Positions 53,430 to 62,638 of a DNA stretch of 64,000 nucleotides are shown here, in pieces. The translations under genes were made by a program, and so were the position numbers. The notes below the pieces were generated by a model. That model was not told the origin of the DNA. It worked only from the letters and a program-made list of their open reading frames with translations, and ran no database searches. Position 1 is the stretch's first letter, and each line of letters starts with the position of its first letter. This stretch comes from Roseicella frigidaeris (GTDB taxonomy: Bacteria; Pseudomonadota; Alphaproteobacteria; Acetobacterales; Acetobacteraceae): assembly GCF_003258945.1 (NCBI RefSeq), contig NZ_QLIX01000004.1, positions 248,001 through 312,000 on the forward strand, read 5' to 3'.

Positions 53430-53984
53430 GAGGTCCTTCTCGTGGCAGGCGGCGCGGGGCGGGGCCGGGCACCACTGGATGATCGTCTGCGGCCCGGAAA
53501 ACACTCTATCAGGGCCGGGATAGTGCTGGTGAAAAGATTACGTAACCTGTGCGGCCGTCACCCGTGGTTATGACTCCACGGTCGTGTGACGGCCAGGGCC
53601 GCCGGCCGGCCTGTCGGCATGCCCATTCACCCGGTGAGACATGACATGCGACCCTCCCTGGACGGATTGACAAGCCGGTGAGAATTTCGCAGCGCACACC
53701 GCCGGTAATCGTGAGATCATAGCGGCAACAACCTACCTTTTGATTGAGTGGGAACTTGGCTTTTTCAGTGGTTTGGCGGCGGATCACGACGAACAGTATG
53801 ATGTCGAGACGGATTGCGCGGTGGATCGTTCTGATCACCGAGGAATGATAGAACGGCCCTGTCACTCAACTTTTAGGTGGTATATGAGCAGGTTGTTATT
53901 GGGCTGGGGATTTCGTGTGTTGCTGATCGAGGGGCCATACGGTGCTATATGGCGTCGCAGCAAACCTGCCGATCTGAGGAAGAA
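53430..53984. promoter_or_regulatory. Long regulatory gap with a complex palindrome
   Basis: A 555-nt gap between the divergent fusion gene and the sugar transferase. It includes an interrupted 42-nt palindrome (53553-53594) and AT-rich stretches (53700-53900). A TTGACA lies at 53667-53672, but a matching -10 is weak. It probably contains promoters for both sides; no reading frame looks real. Confidence 0.5.
53553..53594. repeat. Interrupted palindrome
   Basis: GGCCGTCAC-CCGTGG-(8 nt)-CCACGG-tcgt-GTGACGGCC: a 9-bp outer and 6-bp inner stem with a one-sided TCGT bulge, about 125 nt upstream of the fusion gene start. Confidence 0.6.
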
Positions 53985-54695
53985 ATGACGCAAGTCTCTT
54001 GGACGCACGATTCATCTTTCTCCTCCGACACGGCGCAAGAACAAGATTTCCGGTGGCACTACAGACTCCGGAAGGCCATGCGCCCGACCGTGAAGCGCGG
54101 AATGGACATGGTGGGTGCCGCCGGACTGCTGTTGGTTCTGGCGCCCGCTCTCCTGTTGCTCGCCGTCTGCGTGGCGGCGGACGGCGGTCCGGTATTCTTC
54201 AGCCACCGGCGGGTCGGCCGCGGCGGCCGCGAATTCGGCTGCCTGAAGTTCAGGAGCATGCGCGTGGATGCCGCGGAGGCCCTGCGGGAACTGCTCGAGC
54301 GGGATCCGGAGGCGCGGGCCGAATGGAACGAGCGGCGGAAGCTGCGGGCCGATCCGCGGGTGACGCGCATCGGTCGCATCCTGCGCGCCACCAGCCTCGA
54401 TGAGCTGCCGCAGCTCATCAACGTGGTGCGCGGCGAGATGAGCCTGGTCGGACCGCGTCCCGTCCTGCGCGAGGAGCTCGACCAGTACTACGTGCCGGCC
54501 GGTGCCGCCGAGGACTACATGTCGGTCCGGCCGGGCCTCACGGGGGCGTGGCAGGTGAGCGGGCGGAGCGACACCAGCTTCGCGCAGCGCATCGCCCTCG
54601 ATGTTGCTTATGTGCAGTTCCCATCCTTGCGAAAAGATCTTGCGATCCTGGCATGTACCGGCGCGGTCGTGGTACGTCGCCGTGGCGCGTATTGA
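53985..54695 (+). CDS. Undecaprenyl-phosphate sugar-phosphate transferase (initiating transferase)
   Basis: A 236-residue polyisoprenyl-phosphate hexose-1-phosphate transferase. One N-terminal membrane hairpin (AAGLLLVLAPALLLLAVCVA) is followed by GGPVFFSHRRVGRGGREFGCLKFRSM, RATSLDELPQLINVVRGEMSLVGPRP and VRPGLTGAWQVSGR, the complete signature of the WcaJ/PssA catalytic domain. GAGGAAG precedes the ATG. It puts the first sugar phosphate on the lipid carrier and so starts the repeat unit. The tyrosine autokinase gene follows after 13 nt. Confidence 0.94.
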   Translation: MTQVSWTHDSSFSSDTAQEQDFRWHYRLRKAMRPTVKRGMDMVGAAGLLLVLAPALLLLAVCVAADGGPVFFSHRRVGRGGREFGCLKFRSMRVDAAEALRELLERDPEARAEWNERRKLRADPRVTRIGRILRATSLDELPQLINVVRGEMSLVGPRPVLREELDQYYVPAGAAEDYMSVRPGLTGAWQVSGRSDTSFAQRIALDVAYVQFPSLRKDLAILACTGAVVVRRRGAY

Positions 54696-54708
54696 GGGCC
54701 CAGAGGCG

Positions 54709-57036
54709 ATGTTCTTCGCAGCCGATGCCAACTTTGATCGCTTCACGAATCGCGAAGCCTTTAGTCTTTCCGATCTGACCAAGTCTCTCCGTCAGCGGAA
54801 GCTGCTGCTTCTGGCGATGTGCGGGATTGGCGCGCTCGGCGGCCTGGCCTTCTCGCGCGTCCTGACGCCATCCTACTTCGCCGAGGCGACCATGGTCGCC
54901 GAGCCGCCCAGCGTGCGCACCCGCACGGTGTCGGAGCTGGCGCCGGACGGCGTGCAGATGCCGCCCGACCCGGCCATCACCCGGACGACGGTCGAGACGG
55001 TCAGCTCGCCGCTGATCATCGACCGTGCCCTGCGCTCGCTGCCGCCCGCGATCCAGGCGACCCTGACGCGCGAGGCGCTCGGCGACAGCAACGGCAAGCC
55101 GTCCTGGTCGCCCTGCGCGCCCGGCGCCGCCGGCCTGGTCGGGCATCTCCCGGCGGTGCTGCAGCAGCCCGCGCAGACGGTCTGCGACTTCTTCACCCCG
55201 CCGGCCGAGCCGGCCTCGAACGAGCCGGCCGAGGTGCAGGAGCGCCGCCGCCTCGCGGCCTATGTCGCGAAGAAGCTGCAGGTGGACAACACCGGCCGGT
55301 CCTACACCGTGCGCGTCGCCTACACCGCCTCCGACCCGCAGGTCGCGGCGGCGATGGCGAATGCCGTGGTGAACCAGTACCTCGCCTACCGCACCGAGCT
55401 GACGAGCCAGAACAACGAGGAGACCGCGGCGACGCTCGAGGCCAAGCTCGCCTCTCTCTCCGAGGAGCTGCGCGCGGCCGAGCGCAACACGCAGCAGATG
55501 CGCGAGCAGGTGCGGCTGCAGGAGCTGCGCTCGGGCGCGCTGACGCAGCAGCAGGCGACGGAGCTCATGACCGGGCTGCTCACGGTCCGCATGAAGCTCA
55601 CCAATGCCGAGGCGCGGCTCGACGCCGCCTCCAAGGGCTCCGGCTCGGCCGGCGGCGCCGCCGCCACCGAGGTGCTGAGCTCGCCGACCATCCAGCAGCT
55701 CCGCAAGCAGGAAGCCGAGCTCGACCGGCAGGAGGCACAGCTCTCCTCCACCCTCGGCCCGTCGCACCCGAATGTGCGCTCGGTCCGGCAGGAGCTGTCG
55801 CAGACCCGCCGCCTGATCGCGGAGGAGGTCTCGCGCGTCACCCGCAGCCTGCAGACCGAGGTGAACGCGGCCCGGCGGCAGGAGGTCAACATCGTCGAGA
55901 CCCTGCGCCAGCAGGAGAAGGCGATCGCCGCCAATGCCGATGCGCATGCCGCGCTGCGCCAGGCGGAGCGGCAGGCCACGGCGCTGGCCCAGGTCTATGA
56001 CCACTTCCTGCTGCGCCAGCGCGAGCTGAACGGCCGGCGCGACCTGCCCGAGCTCAGCACCCGGCTGCTCTCGGCCGCCACCGTGCCGCTGAAGCCGAAT
56101 GGCGCCACCGCCTCGACCCTGACCGGCCTCGGCGGGCTCGGCGGGTTGCTGATCGGCTCGTCCATCGCGGTCTATCGCGGCCGCCGGCAGCGGCAGAACG
56201 ATCCGGTGATCCTCGGCCAGCAGGCGCTGAGCGATGCGCTCGACGTCACCTACCTGCCGAAGATCCCGCATCACCGCGGCTCGATCTCGCGCTTCGTCTC
56301 GGAGAATCCCTACTCTCCTTATGCCGAGGCGCTGCACTGGGCCCGCGCCTCGCTGCAGGTGCGGCTCGAGGGCATGAGCCGGCGGGTGATCATGGTCACT
56401 TCCTCGCAGCCGGGCGAGGGCAAGAGCTCCTTCTGCATGGCGCTCGCCGCCGCGCTGACCCTGACCAAGCAGACCGCCGTCGTCGTCGACTGCGACCTGC
56501 GCAAGCCGCAGCCGGCGGCCCTGCCGCAGCAGTCGAGCCATCTCACCGAGTGGCGCGACCTGCCGGAGGAGGACAGCGACCTCGAGGTGCGGATGTACTG
56601 GGCGGGGGCGGAGCACCCGAACATGGTGCGGTTCAGCGCCGCCGTGGCGCACCCGCACGTCATCCTCTCCTCGCCGAAGTTCCGGGCCCTGATCAACTCG
56701 CTGGCGGCGAATTTCGACTACGTCATCCTCGACACGCCGCCGCTCTCGGTCGCCTCGGACAGCCTCTTCGTCGGCTACAACGCCGATGAGTGCCTGATGG
56801 TGACCAAGTGGCGCTCGACGCCGCTCAGCACGGTCCGCGCCGGCGTCGCCGATCTGCGGGCGCGCGGCATCCGGGTCTCCGGCCTCATCGTCAACCAGGC
56901 CGAGATGACCGATACGACCGGGCTGAACCGTCCGCTGCTTCGCGGCGCGGCGAGCGCCGATGCCTCGGCCTATCGCTACCCGCCGCGGGCGATCCCGCTC
57001 GACCACAGCTCCGCGGCGGAGACCGAGCGCGCGTGA
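54709..57036 (+). CDS. Wzc-like polysaccharide co-polymerase and tyrosine autokinase
   Basis: A 775-residue protein. An N-terminal Wzz domain with membrane helices near residues 31-50 and 471-489 flanks a long coiled-coil periplasmic region (about 220-440). A C-terminal BY-kinase domain has Walker A SSQPGEGKSS (K572), Walker A' VVVDCDLRKP (D596) and Walker B YVILDTPP (D675). It controls chain length and export. The tail holds only two tyrosines (Y755, Y757) instead of the usual cluster, and the stretch between A' and B is short. The start is ATG 54709 with AGAGG upstream. Confidence 0.93.
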   Translation: MFFAADANFDRFTNREAFSLSDLTKSLRQRKLLLLAMCGIGALGGLAFSRVLTPSYFAEATMVAEPPSVRTRTVSELAPDGVQMPPDPAITRTTVETVSSPLIIDRALRSLPPAIQATLTREALGDSNGKPSWSPCAPGAAGLVGHLPAVLQQPAQTVCDFFTPPAEPASNEPAEVQERRRLAAYVAKKLQVDNTGRSYTVRVAYTASDPQVAAAMANAVVNQYLAYRTELTSQNNEETAATLEAKLASLSEELRAAERNTQQMREQVRLQELRSGALTQQQATELMTGLLTVRMKLTNAEARLDAASKGSGSAGGAAATEVLSSPTIQQLRKQEAELDRQEAQLSSTLGPSHPNVRSVRQELSQTRRLIAEEVSRVTRSLQTEVNAARRQEVNIVETLRQQEKAIAANADAHAALRQAERQATALAQVYDHFLLRQRELNGRRDLPELSTRLLSAATVPLKPNGATASTLTGLGGLGGLLIGSSIAVYRGRRQRQNDPVILGQQALSDALDVTYLPKIPHHRGSISRFVSENPYSPYAEALHWARASLQVRLEGMSRRVIMVTSSQPGEGKSSFCMALAAALTLTKQTAVVVDCDLRKPQPAALPQQSSHLTEWRDLPEEDSDLEVRMYWAGAEHPNMVRFSAAVAHPHVILSSPKFRALINSLAANFDYVILDTPPLSVASDSLFVGYNADECLMVTKWRSTPLSTVRAGVADLRARGIRVSGLIVNQAEMTDTTGLNRPLLRGAASADASAYRYPPRAIPLDHSSAAETERA

Positions 57037-57881
57037 GCACGCAGACCATCCCCTCCGCGGCCGGGGACCAGAGGGGCGCGCAGACGCCCGCGGTCCCCGG
57101 GGTCTGCGTCCTCATGCCGGTCTACAACGACCAGGCGGGGCTCGACCGCAGCCTCGAGGTGCTGGCGGCCGATCCGCATCCCTTCGACATCGTCGTGGTG
57201 GATGACGGCAGCCGCACGCCGATCCGGGCGCCGGAGCGGTGCGGCGGCCATGCCGTCACCCTCCTCCGGCTCACCCCGAACCGGGGCATCGAGCACGCGC
57301 TGAATGCCGGGCTCGAGGCGATCCTCGAGCGCGGCTATGACTACATCGCCCGCCTCGATGCCGGCGACACGCCCATCCAGGGCCGCTTCGGCGCGCAGGC
57401 GGCCTATCTCGACGCGCATCCCGAGATCGGCATCCTCGGCAGCTGGGTGCAATGCGTCGACGATGCGGGCGAGTATCTCTACACCCTGCGCTTCCCAACC
57501 GAACACGCCGCCATCCTGCGCAAGCAGCGCTACGTGCCGGCGCTCCTGCACCCCGCCATCATGCTGCGGGCGGCGGCGCTGCGCGAGGTCGGCCTCTATT
57601 CCGACCGCTACAAGGCGGCCGAGGATTACGACCTCTTCGTGCGCGTCGGGCGGCGCTACAAGCTCGCCAACCTGCCGGAGGTGCTGACCACCTACATCGT
57701 CAGCAACCAGGGCATCACTGCTTCCAAGCGCAAGCGGACCCTGGTCTCGCGGCTCCAGATCCAGCTGCGCGACTTCTCCTGGATCGATCCGCATGCCTAT
57801 CTCGGCGTGGCGCGGACGCTGGCCTTCATGGCCATCCCCTTCAGCGCCCTGACGGCGGCCAAGCGCCTGCTCTGGCGCTGA
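57033..57881 (+). CDS. Glycosyltransferase family 2
   Basis: A 282-residue GT-A enzyme from GTG 57033, overlapping the Wzc-like gene stop by 4 nt. It contains [27 protein letters not shown], the YIARLDAGD metal motif and AEDYDLFVR, the family's usual acceptor-side motif. It is probably the second sugar-adding enzyme of this piece of the exopolysaccharide locus. Confidence 0.92.
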   Translation: MSTQTIPSAAGDQRGAQTPAVPGVCVLMPVYNDQAGLDRSLEVLAADPHPFDIVVVDDGSRTPIRAPERCGGHAVTLLRLTPNRGIEHALNAGLEAILERGYDYIARLDAGDTPIQGRFGAQAAYLDAHPEIGILGSWVQCVDDAGEYLYTLRFPTEHAAILRKQRYVPALLHPAIMLRAAALREVGLYSDRYKAAEDYDLFVRVGRRYKLANLPEVLTTYIVSNQGITASKRKRTLVSRLQIQLRDFSWIDPHAYLGVARTLAFMAIPFSALTAAKRLLWR

Positions 57882-58050
57882 GGCCGCACCCCGCCCTCCC
57901 AGCCTTGGCCGGGTGGGCGGACTCTCTCCCGAGGTCCTGAGCGACGGGCGGCAGCCCTGGACTCCCGGCTGCTGCAGGGCGATGGAGCCGATCGCCGGCG
58001 GATCACGGGCCGACGCCATGGCCCGCCCCGCCAATCGCCAGGAGAGGCGC

Positions 58051-58650
58051 ATGATCCCTGATTCCACGACGCTCGACGAGGCCGGGCGCGAGCTGCTTTT
58101 CCGCGCCGCGCGGACGCATCACGTCTGGACCGACCGGCCCGTCCCCGACACCCAGCTGCAGGAACTCTACGACCTGCTGAAATGGGGCCCGACCAGCGCC
58201 AATACCTGCCCCGCCCGCTTCGTCTTCCTCCGCACCCATGAGGGCAAGGAGAAGCTGCGGCCCGCCCTGTCCGCGGGCAATGTCGAGACGACGATGCGCG
58301 CGCCGGTCACCTGCATCGTTGCCCATGACGAGCGCTTCTTCGAGGCCCTGCCGCGGCTGCTGCCGGGCGTCGATGCCGCCGGCTGGTTCGCCGGCAACGA
58401 CCGGCTGGCGAGCGAGACGAGCTTTCGCAACGGCACCTTGCAGGGCGCCTATCTCATCCTCGCGGCCCGCGCCGTGGGGCTGGATGCCGGGCCGATGAGC
58501 GGCTTCGACAATGCCCTCGTCGATGCCACCTTCTTCCCGGGCGAGAGCTGGAAATCCAACTTCCTGGTCAATCTCGGCCATGGCGAGCCATCCGCCCTGC
58601 CGCCCCGCGCCCCCCGCCTCGGCTTCGACGAGGCCTGCCGGCTGGAGTAG
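58051..58650 (+). CDS. rutE: Nitroreductase-family protein, RutE-like malonic semialdehyde reductase
   Basis: A 199-residue FMN-type nitroreductase with [34 protein letters not shown] and the C-terminal [15 protein letters not shown], as in the RutE/HadB-type group. RutE reduces malonic semialdehyde in pyrimidine breakdown, but no other rut gene is here, so the substrate may differ. AGGAGAGG lies just before the ATG. It is a single gene. Confidence 0.85.
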   Translation: MIPDSTTLDEAGRELLFRAARTHHVWTDRPVPDTQLQELYDLLKWGPTSANTCPARFVFLRTHEGKEKLRPALSAGNVETTMRAPVTCIVAHDERFFEALPRLLPGVDAAGWFAGNDRLASETSFRNGTLQGAYLILAARAVGLDAGPMSGFDNALVDATFFPGESWKSNFLVNLGHGEPSALPPRAPRLGFDEACRLE

Positions 58651-58677
58651 CGGGCTCGCCCAGCCCGGGCGGCCACC

Positions 58678-59406
58678 CTAATCCCTGCCCGTGCCGCCCA
58701 CCCGCTCGCCGCCATGCAGGTCGTAGACCCCGTGCAGCCATTGCAGCACGCGATCCTGGTTGCAGGGCCGCCTCTCCCGCTGGGTGGGACCGCCGAGGCC
58801 GTGCAGATCGGCCTCCGGCGCATGGTGCGGATGGACCGTCAGGGCCAATACGGGCACCCGCGCCCAACTCTGGCGGATCCGCTTGATGACCGCGCGGCCA
58901 TCGCCGCCGAACTCGGGCAGTTGCAGGTCGATGACGACGCCCGCCAGGTCGAGTCCCGGCGTCAGCACCGTCTCCGGATCGGCCGAGGGGGCGAGCAACG
59001 GGTCGAAGCCCGTGATGGTGGCCAGATCCTGGATCTCGGCCGCCGAGGTCGGGTCTAGTCCGAAGAGCAGCAGGCAGGGCCGCGCCTCGAGCTGGGAGGA
59101 GCGTTGCTCGGCATCCTCCCAGACCGCCAGCAGCGCCTCGTTCATGCTGGCATAGGGGCCCATCGGCCGGGCCTCCTCGACAAACTGGACGAGGAGGCCG
59201 GAGTCGCGGCGCACCAGGCTCCAGGCCAGCATCTTGCGGCCTGGGGCACGGCTGACGGTGATTTCGAGATAGGGGTCGTTCAACACATCCTGCCGCTCGG
59301 TCGCGCTCCAGCCCGGCCGGGCGAAGACAAAGCGGGCGGCGATCCGTACATCCTGGGCGGTGGTGCCGCCGCGGCGATGGTGGTTCGGCAAGGAGAAGAT
59401 ATTCAT
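58678..59406 (-). CDS. Degenerate receiver-domain protein
   Basis: About 242 residues from ATG 59406 (a GTG lies 6 nt earlier). The N-terminal 105 residues are a domain I do not recognise. The rest resembles a response-regulator receiver: VVIDLQLPEFGGDG gives the phospho-acceptor aspartate (D160) and LALTVHP the conserved threonine (T190). The acidic pair of the first strand is replaced by LFGLDP, and the invariant lysine region reads RERRPCNQDRV, so an arginine takes its place. It may be a pseudo-receiver that binds partners without normal phosphorylation. No DNA-binding domain. Confidence 0.75.
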   Translation of the reverse strand: MNIFSLPNHHRRGGTTAQDVRIAARFVFARPGWSATERQDVLNDPYLEITVSRAPGRKMLAWSLVRRDSGLLVQFVEEARPMGPYASMNEALLAVWEDAEQRSSQLEARPCLLLFGLDPTSAAEIQDLATITGFDPLLAPSADPETVLTPGLDLAGVVIDLQLPEFGGDGRAVIKRIRQSWARVPVLALTVHPHHAPEADLHGLGGPTQRERRPCNQDRVLQWLHGVYDLHGGERVGGTGRD

Positions 59407-59783
59407 GCTCACGCCCTGAACAAGCTCCTATAGAGCGGTGGGCCTATGGATCATTCGCAACTTATAGTAGATATCCGCCGGAGCGTGCGCGAAAAAGTTT
59501 CCGCCACAGGCCGTGGCACAATTGCCACAATCCTCAGATACGGGCGCATCTGCGCGGGAATCAGGCAATAGCTGCTTAAATCAGCGGCAGGATCACCCAT
59601 GCCGGCGGGCGGCGCCCTGCATGGGGGCACACCGGCTAGAGCAGATCCCGATCAGGTGCACGCACCTGATCGGGTGAAGAGGCTCTGAAACCAATGGTCT
59701 AGGGCATGGAAGGCCGGCACGGCCCTCACCCCCTGGATGCCGGTCCTATCCGGCACCCTGCCCGGATCGGGCCCGGTGGGCGC
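59407..59783. other. Intergenic gap containing repeat copy 2
   Basis: A 377-nt gap with the 49-nt palindromic repeat near its right end and an AT-rich segment (59440-59560) next to the receiver-protein start, likely its promoter. No gene seen. Confidence 0.5.
59638..59686. repeat. Palindromic dispersed repeat, copy 2
   Basis: A 49-nt element with AGAGC/GCTCT ends and a perfect inner stem CCCGATCAGGTG-CACG-CACCTGATCGGG (59647-59674). It matches copy 1 at 8125-8173 in length and in most of its right arm. Confidence 0.7.
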
Positions 59784-60500
59784 TCAGGCCGCGGCCTGGC
59801 CCGCCGCCGGGTCGAGCCGGTAGCCGCCGCCCTCGGTCAGCAGCAGTTGCGCATTGCTCGGGTCCGGCTCGATCTTCTGGCGCAGCCGGTAGATATGCGT
59901 CTCGAGCGTATGGGTGGTGACGGCGCTGTTGTAGCCCCATACCTCGTTCAGCAGCACCTGCCGCCCGACCGGCCGGCCGCCGGCGCGGTAGAGGTATTTG
60001 AGGATCGCGCTCTCCTTCTCCGTCAGCCGGATCTTGCGGTTGCGCGCCGCCTCCATCAGCAGCTTCGCCGAGGGCCGGAAGGAATAGGGGCCGATGATGA
60101 AGGTCGCGTCCTCCGAATTGTCGAAGACGCGCAACTGCGCCCGCAGCCGGGCCAGCAGCTCGTTCAGCCGGAAGGGCTTGGCGATGTAGTCGTTGGCCCC
60201 GGCATCGAGCCCGCGCACCACATCCTGCTCGGCATCCGCGCCGGTCAACATGATGATCGGGATCTTCAGCCCCTGCCGCCGCAGGCGGATGCAAAGCTCC
60301 CGGCCATCCCCGTCCGGCAGGCCAATATCGAGCAGCACGGCGTCGAAGCGGCTGCTCGAGCCGGTGAGGATCTGTTCGGCCTCCGAGGCCGTGCCAGCCT
60401 CTTCCGGCGCGAACTCCCCCTCCAGGGAGAGCTGCTCGGCCAGCGTCGCCCGCAGCGCCGCGTCGTCATCCACAATCAGCACGGGGCGTGGACCGGCCAT
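59784..60500 (-). CDS. OmpR-family response regulator
   Basis: A 238-residue two-domain regulator. The receiver has the acidic pair D11/D12, phospho-acceptor D58, T86 and K108. The C-terminal winged-helix domain (residues 135-230) has KIRLTEKESAILKYLYRAGG and VTTHTLETHIYRLRQKIEPD, the recognition-helix segment. No histidine kinase gene is adjacent, so its partner is elsewhere. The target genes are unknown. Confidence 0.93.
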   Translation of the reverse strand: MAGPRPVLIVDDDAALRATLAEQLSLEGEFAPEEAGTASEAEQILTGSSSRFDAVLLDIGLPDGDGRELCIRLRRQGLKIPIIMLTGADAEQDVVRGLDAGANDYIAKPFRLNELLARLRAQLRVFDNSEDATFIIGPYSFRPSAKLLMEAARNRKIRLTEKESAILKYLYRAGGRPVGRQVLLNEVWGYNSAVTTHTLETHIYRLRQKIEPDPSNAQLLLTEGGGYRLDPAAGQAAA

Positions 60501-60718
60501 ACCTTCTCCCAGTTCGTTCAGCGTTTCGATACGACGCTCTCTTCCTCCAGCTCGATGGCGAAGCTATGGCGCCGTTGTCAAGTTTAGATGGGAGCGCCCT
60601 CCCGCCCCGCGCAAGCCGGGCGGCAAGCGGATTATTTCGCCTCTCCCACTGTCAGCCATCGTTTCGTCGCCACATTCCCCCTGCGTTATGCACCGAGGTT
60701 GGACCTACAGTCTTGACC

Positions 60719-61900
60719 ATGACAATCCCAGTGGCCTCGCATCATAGCATGAATGACCGCCCGGTGCTGCCGGATGCCGAGGCCCTCGCCCTGCGTGCCG
60801 TCCATCGCGCCGCCGCCGAGCTGCGCCGCGGCACGCCGGTCCTGCTGCGGGGCGCCCCGGACGCGCCGGCGGATTGGCTGGCCGTCGCCGCGGCCGAGAC
60901 CGTCGGCGCGACCGGCCTGGCCGAGCTCGCCGCCCTCTCCGGCGCGCCGCCGGTGCTGCTGCTCGCCCCCGCCCGGGCCGCGGCGGTGGCCCAGCCTTCC
61001 CCCCGGCCCCAGGCGGCCGCCCCCGAGGAGGCGGTCGCCCTCCGCCTGCCGGCGAGGCTGCTCGCGCCCGAGGCCCTGCGCAGCCTCGCCGATCCCACGG
61101 CCGAACGGCTCCTGCCGGACGGCCCTCGCCCCGAGCGCCTGCCGCCGCCGCCCCTCGCCGCCGCAGCGATCGCCCTGGCCAAGCTCGGCCGCCTGCTGCC
61201 CGCCCTGGTCGCCCTGCCCCTCGCCCCGGCCGCCGAGCCGCCGCGACACCATCTGCTCGAGGTCGAGGCCACCGCAGTGCTGGCCTATCCCGCCAGCGCC
61301 GCCACCACGCTGCGCAAGGTGGCCGAGGCCGTGGTGCCGCTCGAAGCGGCCGCCGATGCCCGCATCGTCGCCTTCCGCGCCGCCGATGGCGGGATCGAGC
61401 ACCTGGCGATCCTGATCGGCCAGCCGGAAGCGGCCACCGGCGCCGCGCCCCTGGTGCGGATGCATTCGGAATGCTTCACCGGCGACCTGCTCGGCTCGCT
61501 CCGCTGCGATTGCGGGCCGCAATTGCAGGGCGCGATCCGGCGCATGGCGGCCGAGGGGGCGGGCGTGTTGCTCTATCTGGCGCAGGAAGGGCGCGGCATC
61601 GGGCTGGTCAACAAGCTCCGCGCCTATGCGCTGCAGGATTCCGGGCTGGACACGCTGGACGCCAACCGCGCCCTCGGCTGGGGCGCCGACGAACGCAGCT
61701 TCCTCGTCGCCGCCACCATGCTGCAGCAGCTCGGGATCGAGCGGGTGCGGCTGCTGACCAACAACCCGCAGAAGCTGGCGGCGCTGACCGCCTGCGGCAT
61801 CGCGGTGGAGGGGCGGGTGGCGCATGCCTATCCGCCCAACGGCGTGAACGACGACTACCTCGCCACCAAGGCCCGCCGCTTCGGCCACCTGCTTGCCTGA
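60719..61900 (+). CDS. ribA: GTP cyclohydrolase II with degenerate N-terminal extension
   Basis: A 393-residue protein. The C-terminal 200 residues are GTP cyclohydrolase II: HSECFTGDLLGSLRCDCGPQL holds zinc cysteines C252, C263 and C265, and YLAQEGRGIGLVNKLRAYALQD is the catalytic segment. The first riboflavin-pathway step is GTP to the diaminopyrimidine. Residues 20-190 have only faint similarity to a DHBP-synthase domain (AELRRGTPVLLRGA) and lack its acidic motifs, so that half is probably inactive. An alternative start is ATG 60749; neither start has a good ribosome site. Confidence 0.9.
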   Translation: MTIPVASHHSMNDRPVLPDAEALALRAVHRAAAELRRGTPVLLRGAPDAPADWLAVAAAETVGATGLAELAALSGAPPVLLLAPARAAAVAQPSPRPQAAAPEEAVALRLPARLLAPEALRSLADPTAERLLPDGPRPERLPPPPLAAAAIALAKLGRLLPALVALPLAPAAEPPRHHLLEVEATAVLAYPASAATTLRKVAEAVVPLEAAADARIVAFRAADGGIEHLAILIGQPEAATGAAPLVRMHSECFTGDLLGSLRCDCGPQLQGAIRRMAAEGAGVLLYLAQEGRGIGLVNKLRAYALQDSGLDTLDANRALGWGADERSFLVAATMLQQLGIERVRLLTNNPQKLAALTACGIAVEGRVAHAYPPNGVNDDYLATKARRFGHLLA

Positions 61901-61931
61901 GCCACCCCCATGACCCTGCATCCCGCCCCGC

Positions 61932-62462
61932 ATGAGCCTGCTCGCCACCATGGCCGCGCCTGATCCCGGCCTCGCCATGCTGGGGCCGGAGGGCGTGCTG
62001 CGACTCGGCCGGCTGGCCTGGCGCTGCGCCCTCGGACGCGGCGGCATCCGCGTCGACAAGCGGGAGGGGGACGGCGCCACGCCGGTCGGGCTGCTGCCGC
62101 TCCGCCGCCTGCTCTACCGGGCCGACCGGGTGGCGCCGCCCGCCTGCCGCGTGCCGGTGGAGCCGCTCTCGTCCCAGGATGGCTGGTGCGACGACCCCGG
62201 CGATGCCGCCTACAACCAGCGGGTCCGGCTGCCGCACCCGGCGCGGCACGAGGCGCTGTGGCGGGAGGATGCGCTCTACGACCTGATCGGGGTGTTGGGC
62301 TGGAACGATGCCCCGGTCGTGCGCGGCCGCGGCAGCGCCATCTTCCTGCACCTGGCCCGGCCCGACCTGGCACCGACCGAAGGCTGCGTCGCCCTGGCCG
62401 AGCGCGACCTGCGGGCGGCGCTGGCGGCGGGGCTGACGGCGATCGAGGTGCGGCCGGGCTGA
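61932..62462 (+). CDS. L,D-transpeptidase (YkuD) family protein
   Basis: A 176-residue protein whose catalytic motif is FLHLARPDLAPTEGCVAL, with H140 and the nucleophile C152. The preceding VDKREGDGATPVGLLPLRRLLYR is the typical first strand of the fold. There is no signal peptide from the chosen start, as in several small cytoplasm-start members of this family, so export is unclear. ATG 61950 is an alternative. It could cross-link or trim peptidoglycan or attach lipoproteins to it. Confidence 0.87.
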   Translation: MSLLATMAAPDPGLAMLGPEGVLRLGRLAWRCALGRGGIRVDKREGDGATPVGLLPLRRLLYRADRVAPPACRVPVEPLSSQDGWCDDPGDAAYNQRVRLPHPARHEALWREDALYDLIGVLGWNDAPVVRGRGSAIFLHLARPDLAPTEGCVALAERDLRAALAAGLTAIEVRPG

Positions 62463-62484
62463 TACGACATGCCGTCGGTAGGAG

Positions 62485-62516
62485 GCTGCGGCGGTGCAGC
62501 CCCCGCACGGGCTGCG
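62485..62516 (+). promoter_or_regulatory. Mutually exclusive hairpins
   Basis: GGCTGC (62485-62490) can pair with GCAGCC (62497-62502), or GCAGCCC (62497-62503) with GGGCTGC (62510-62516). The shared strand makes the two stems exclusive, an attenuator-like layout between the L,D-transpeptidase and the small membrane protein gene. Confidence 0.4.
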
Positions 62517-62638
62517 ACTCGGCGCAATTGGCTGGACAGGGCGCCTCGGCGCAGGGCATTTTGCGCCCGGATGGATTACGGTCCGTTCATTCAGAAGACA
62601 GAAACGGGCAAGACCCGGACAAGGGAGGAGGCTGAACC

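Noticed and set aside
37951-53965. Similar short sequence GTCGCAGCAAA upstream of glycosyltransferase copy B and of the sugar transferase
   Set aside because: Only about 11 nt identical, with different distances to the starts; too weak to call a shared regulatory site.
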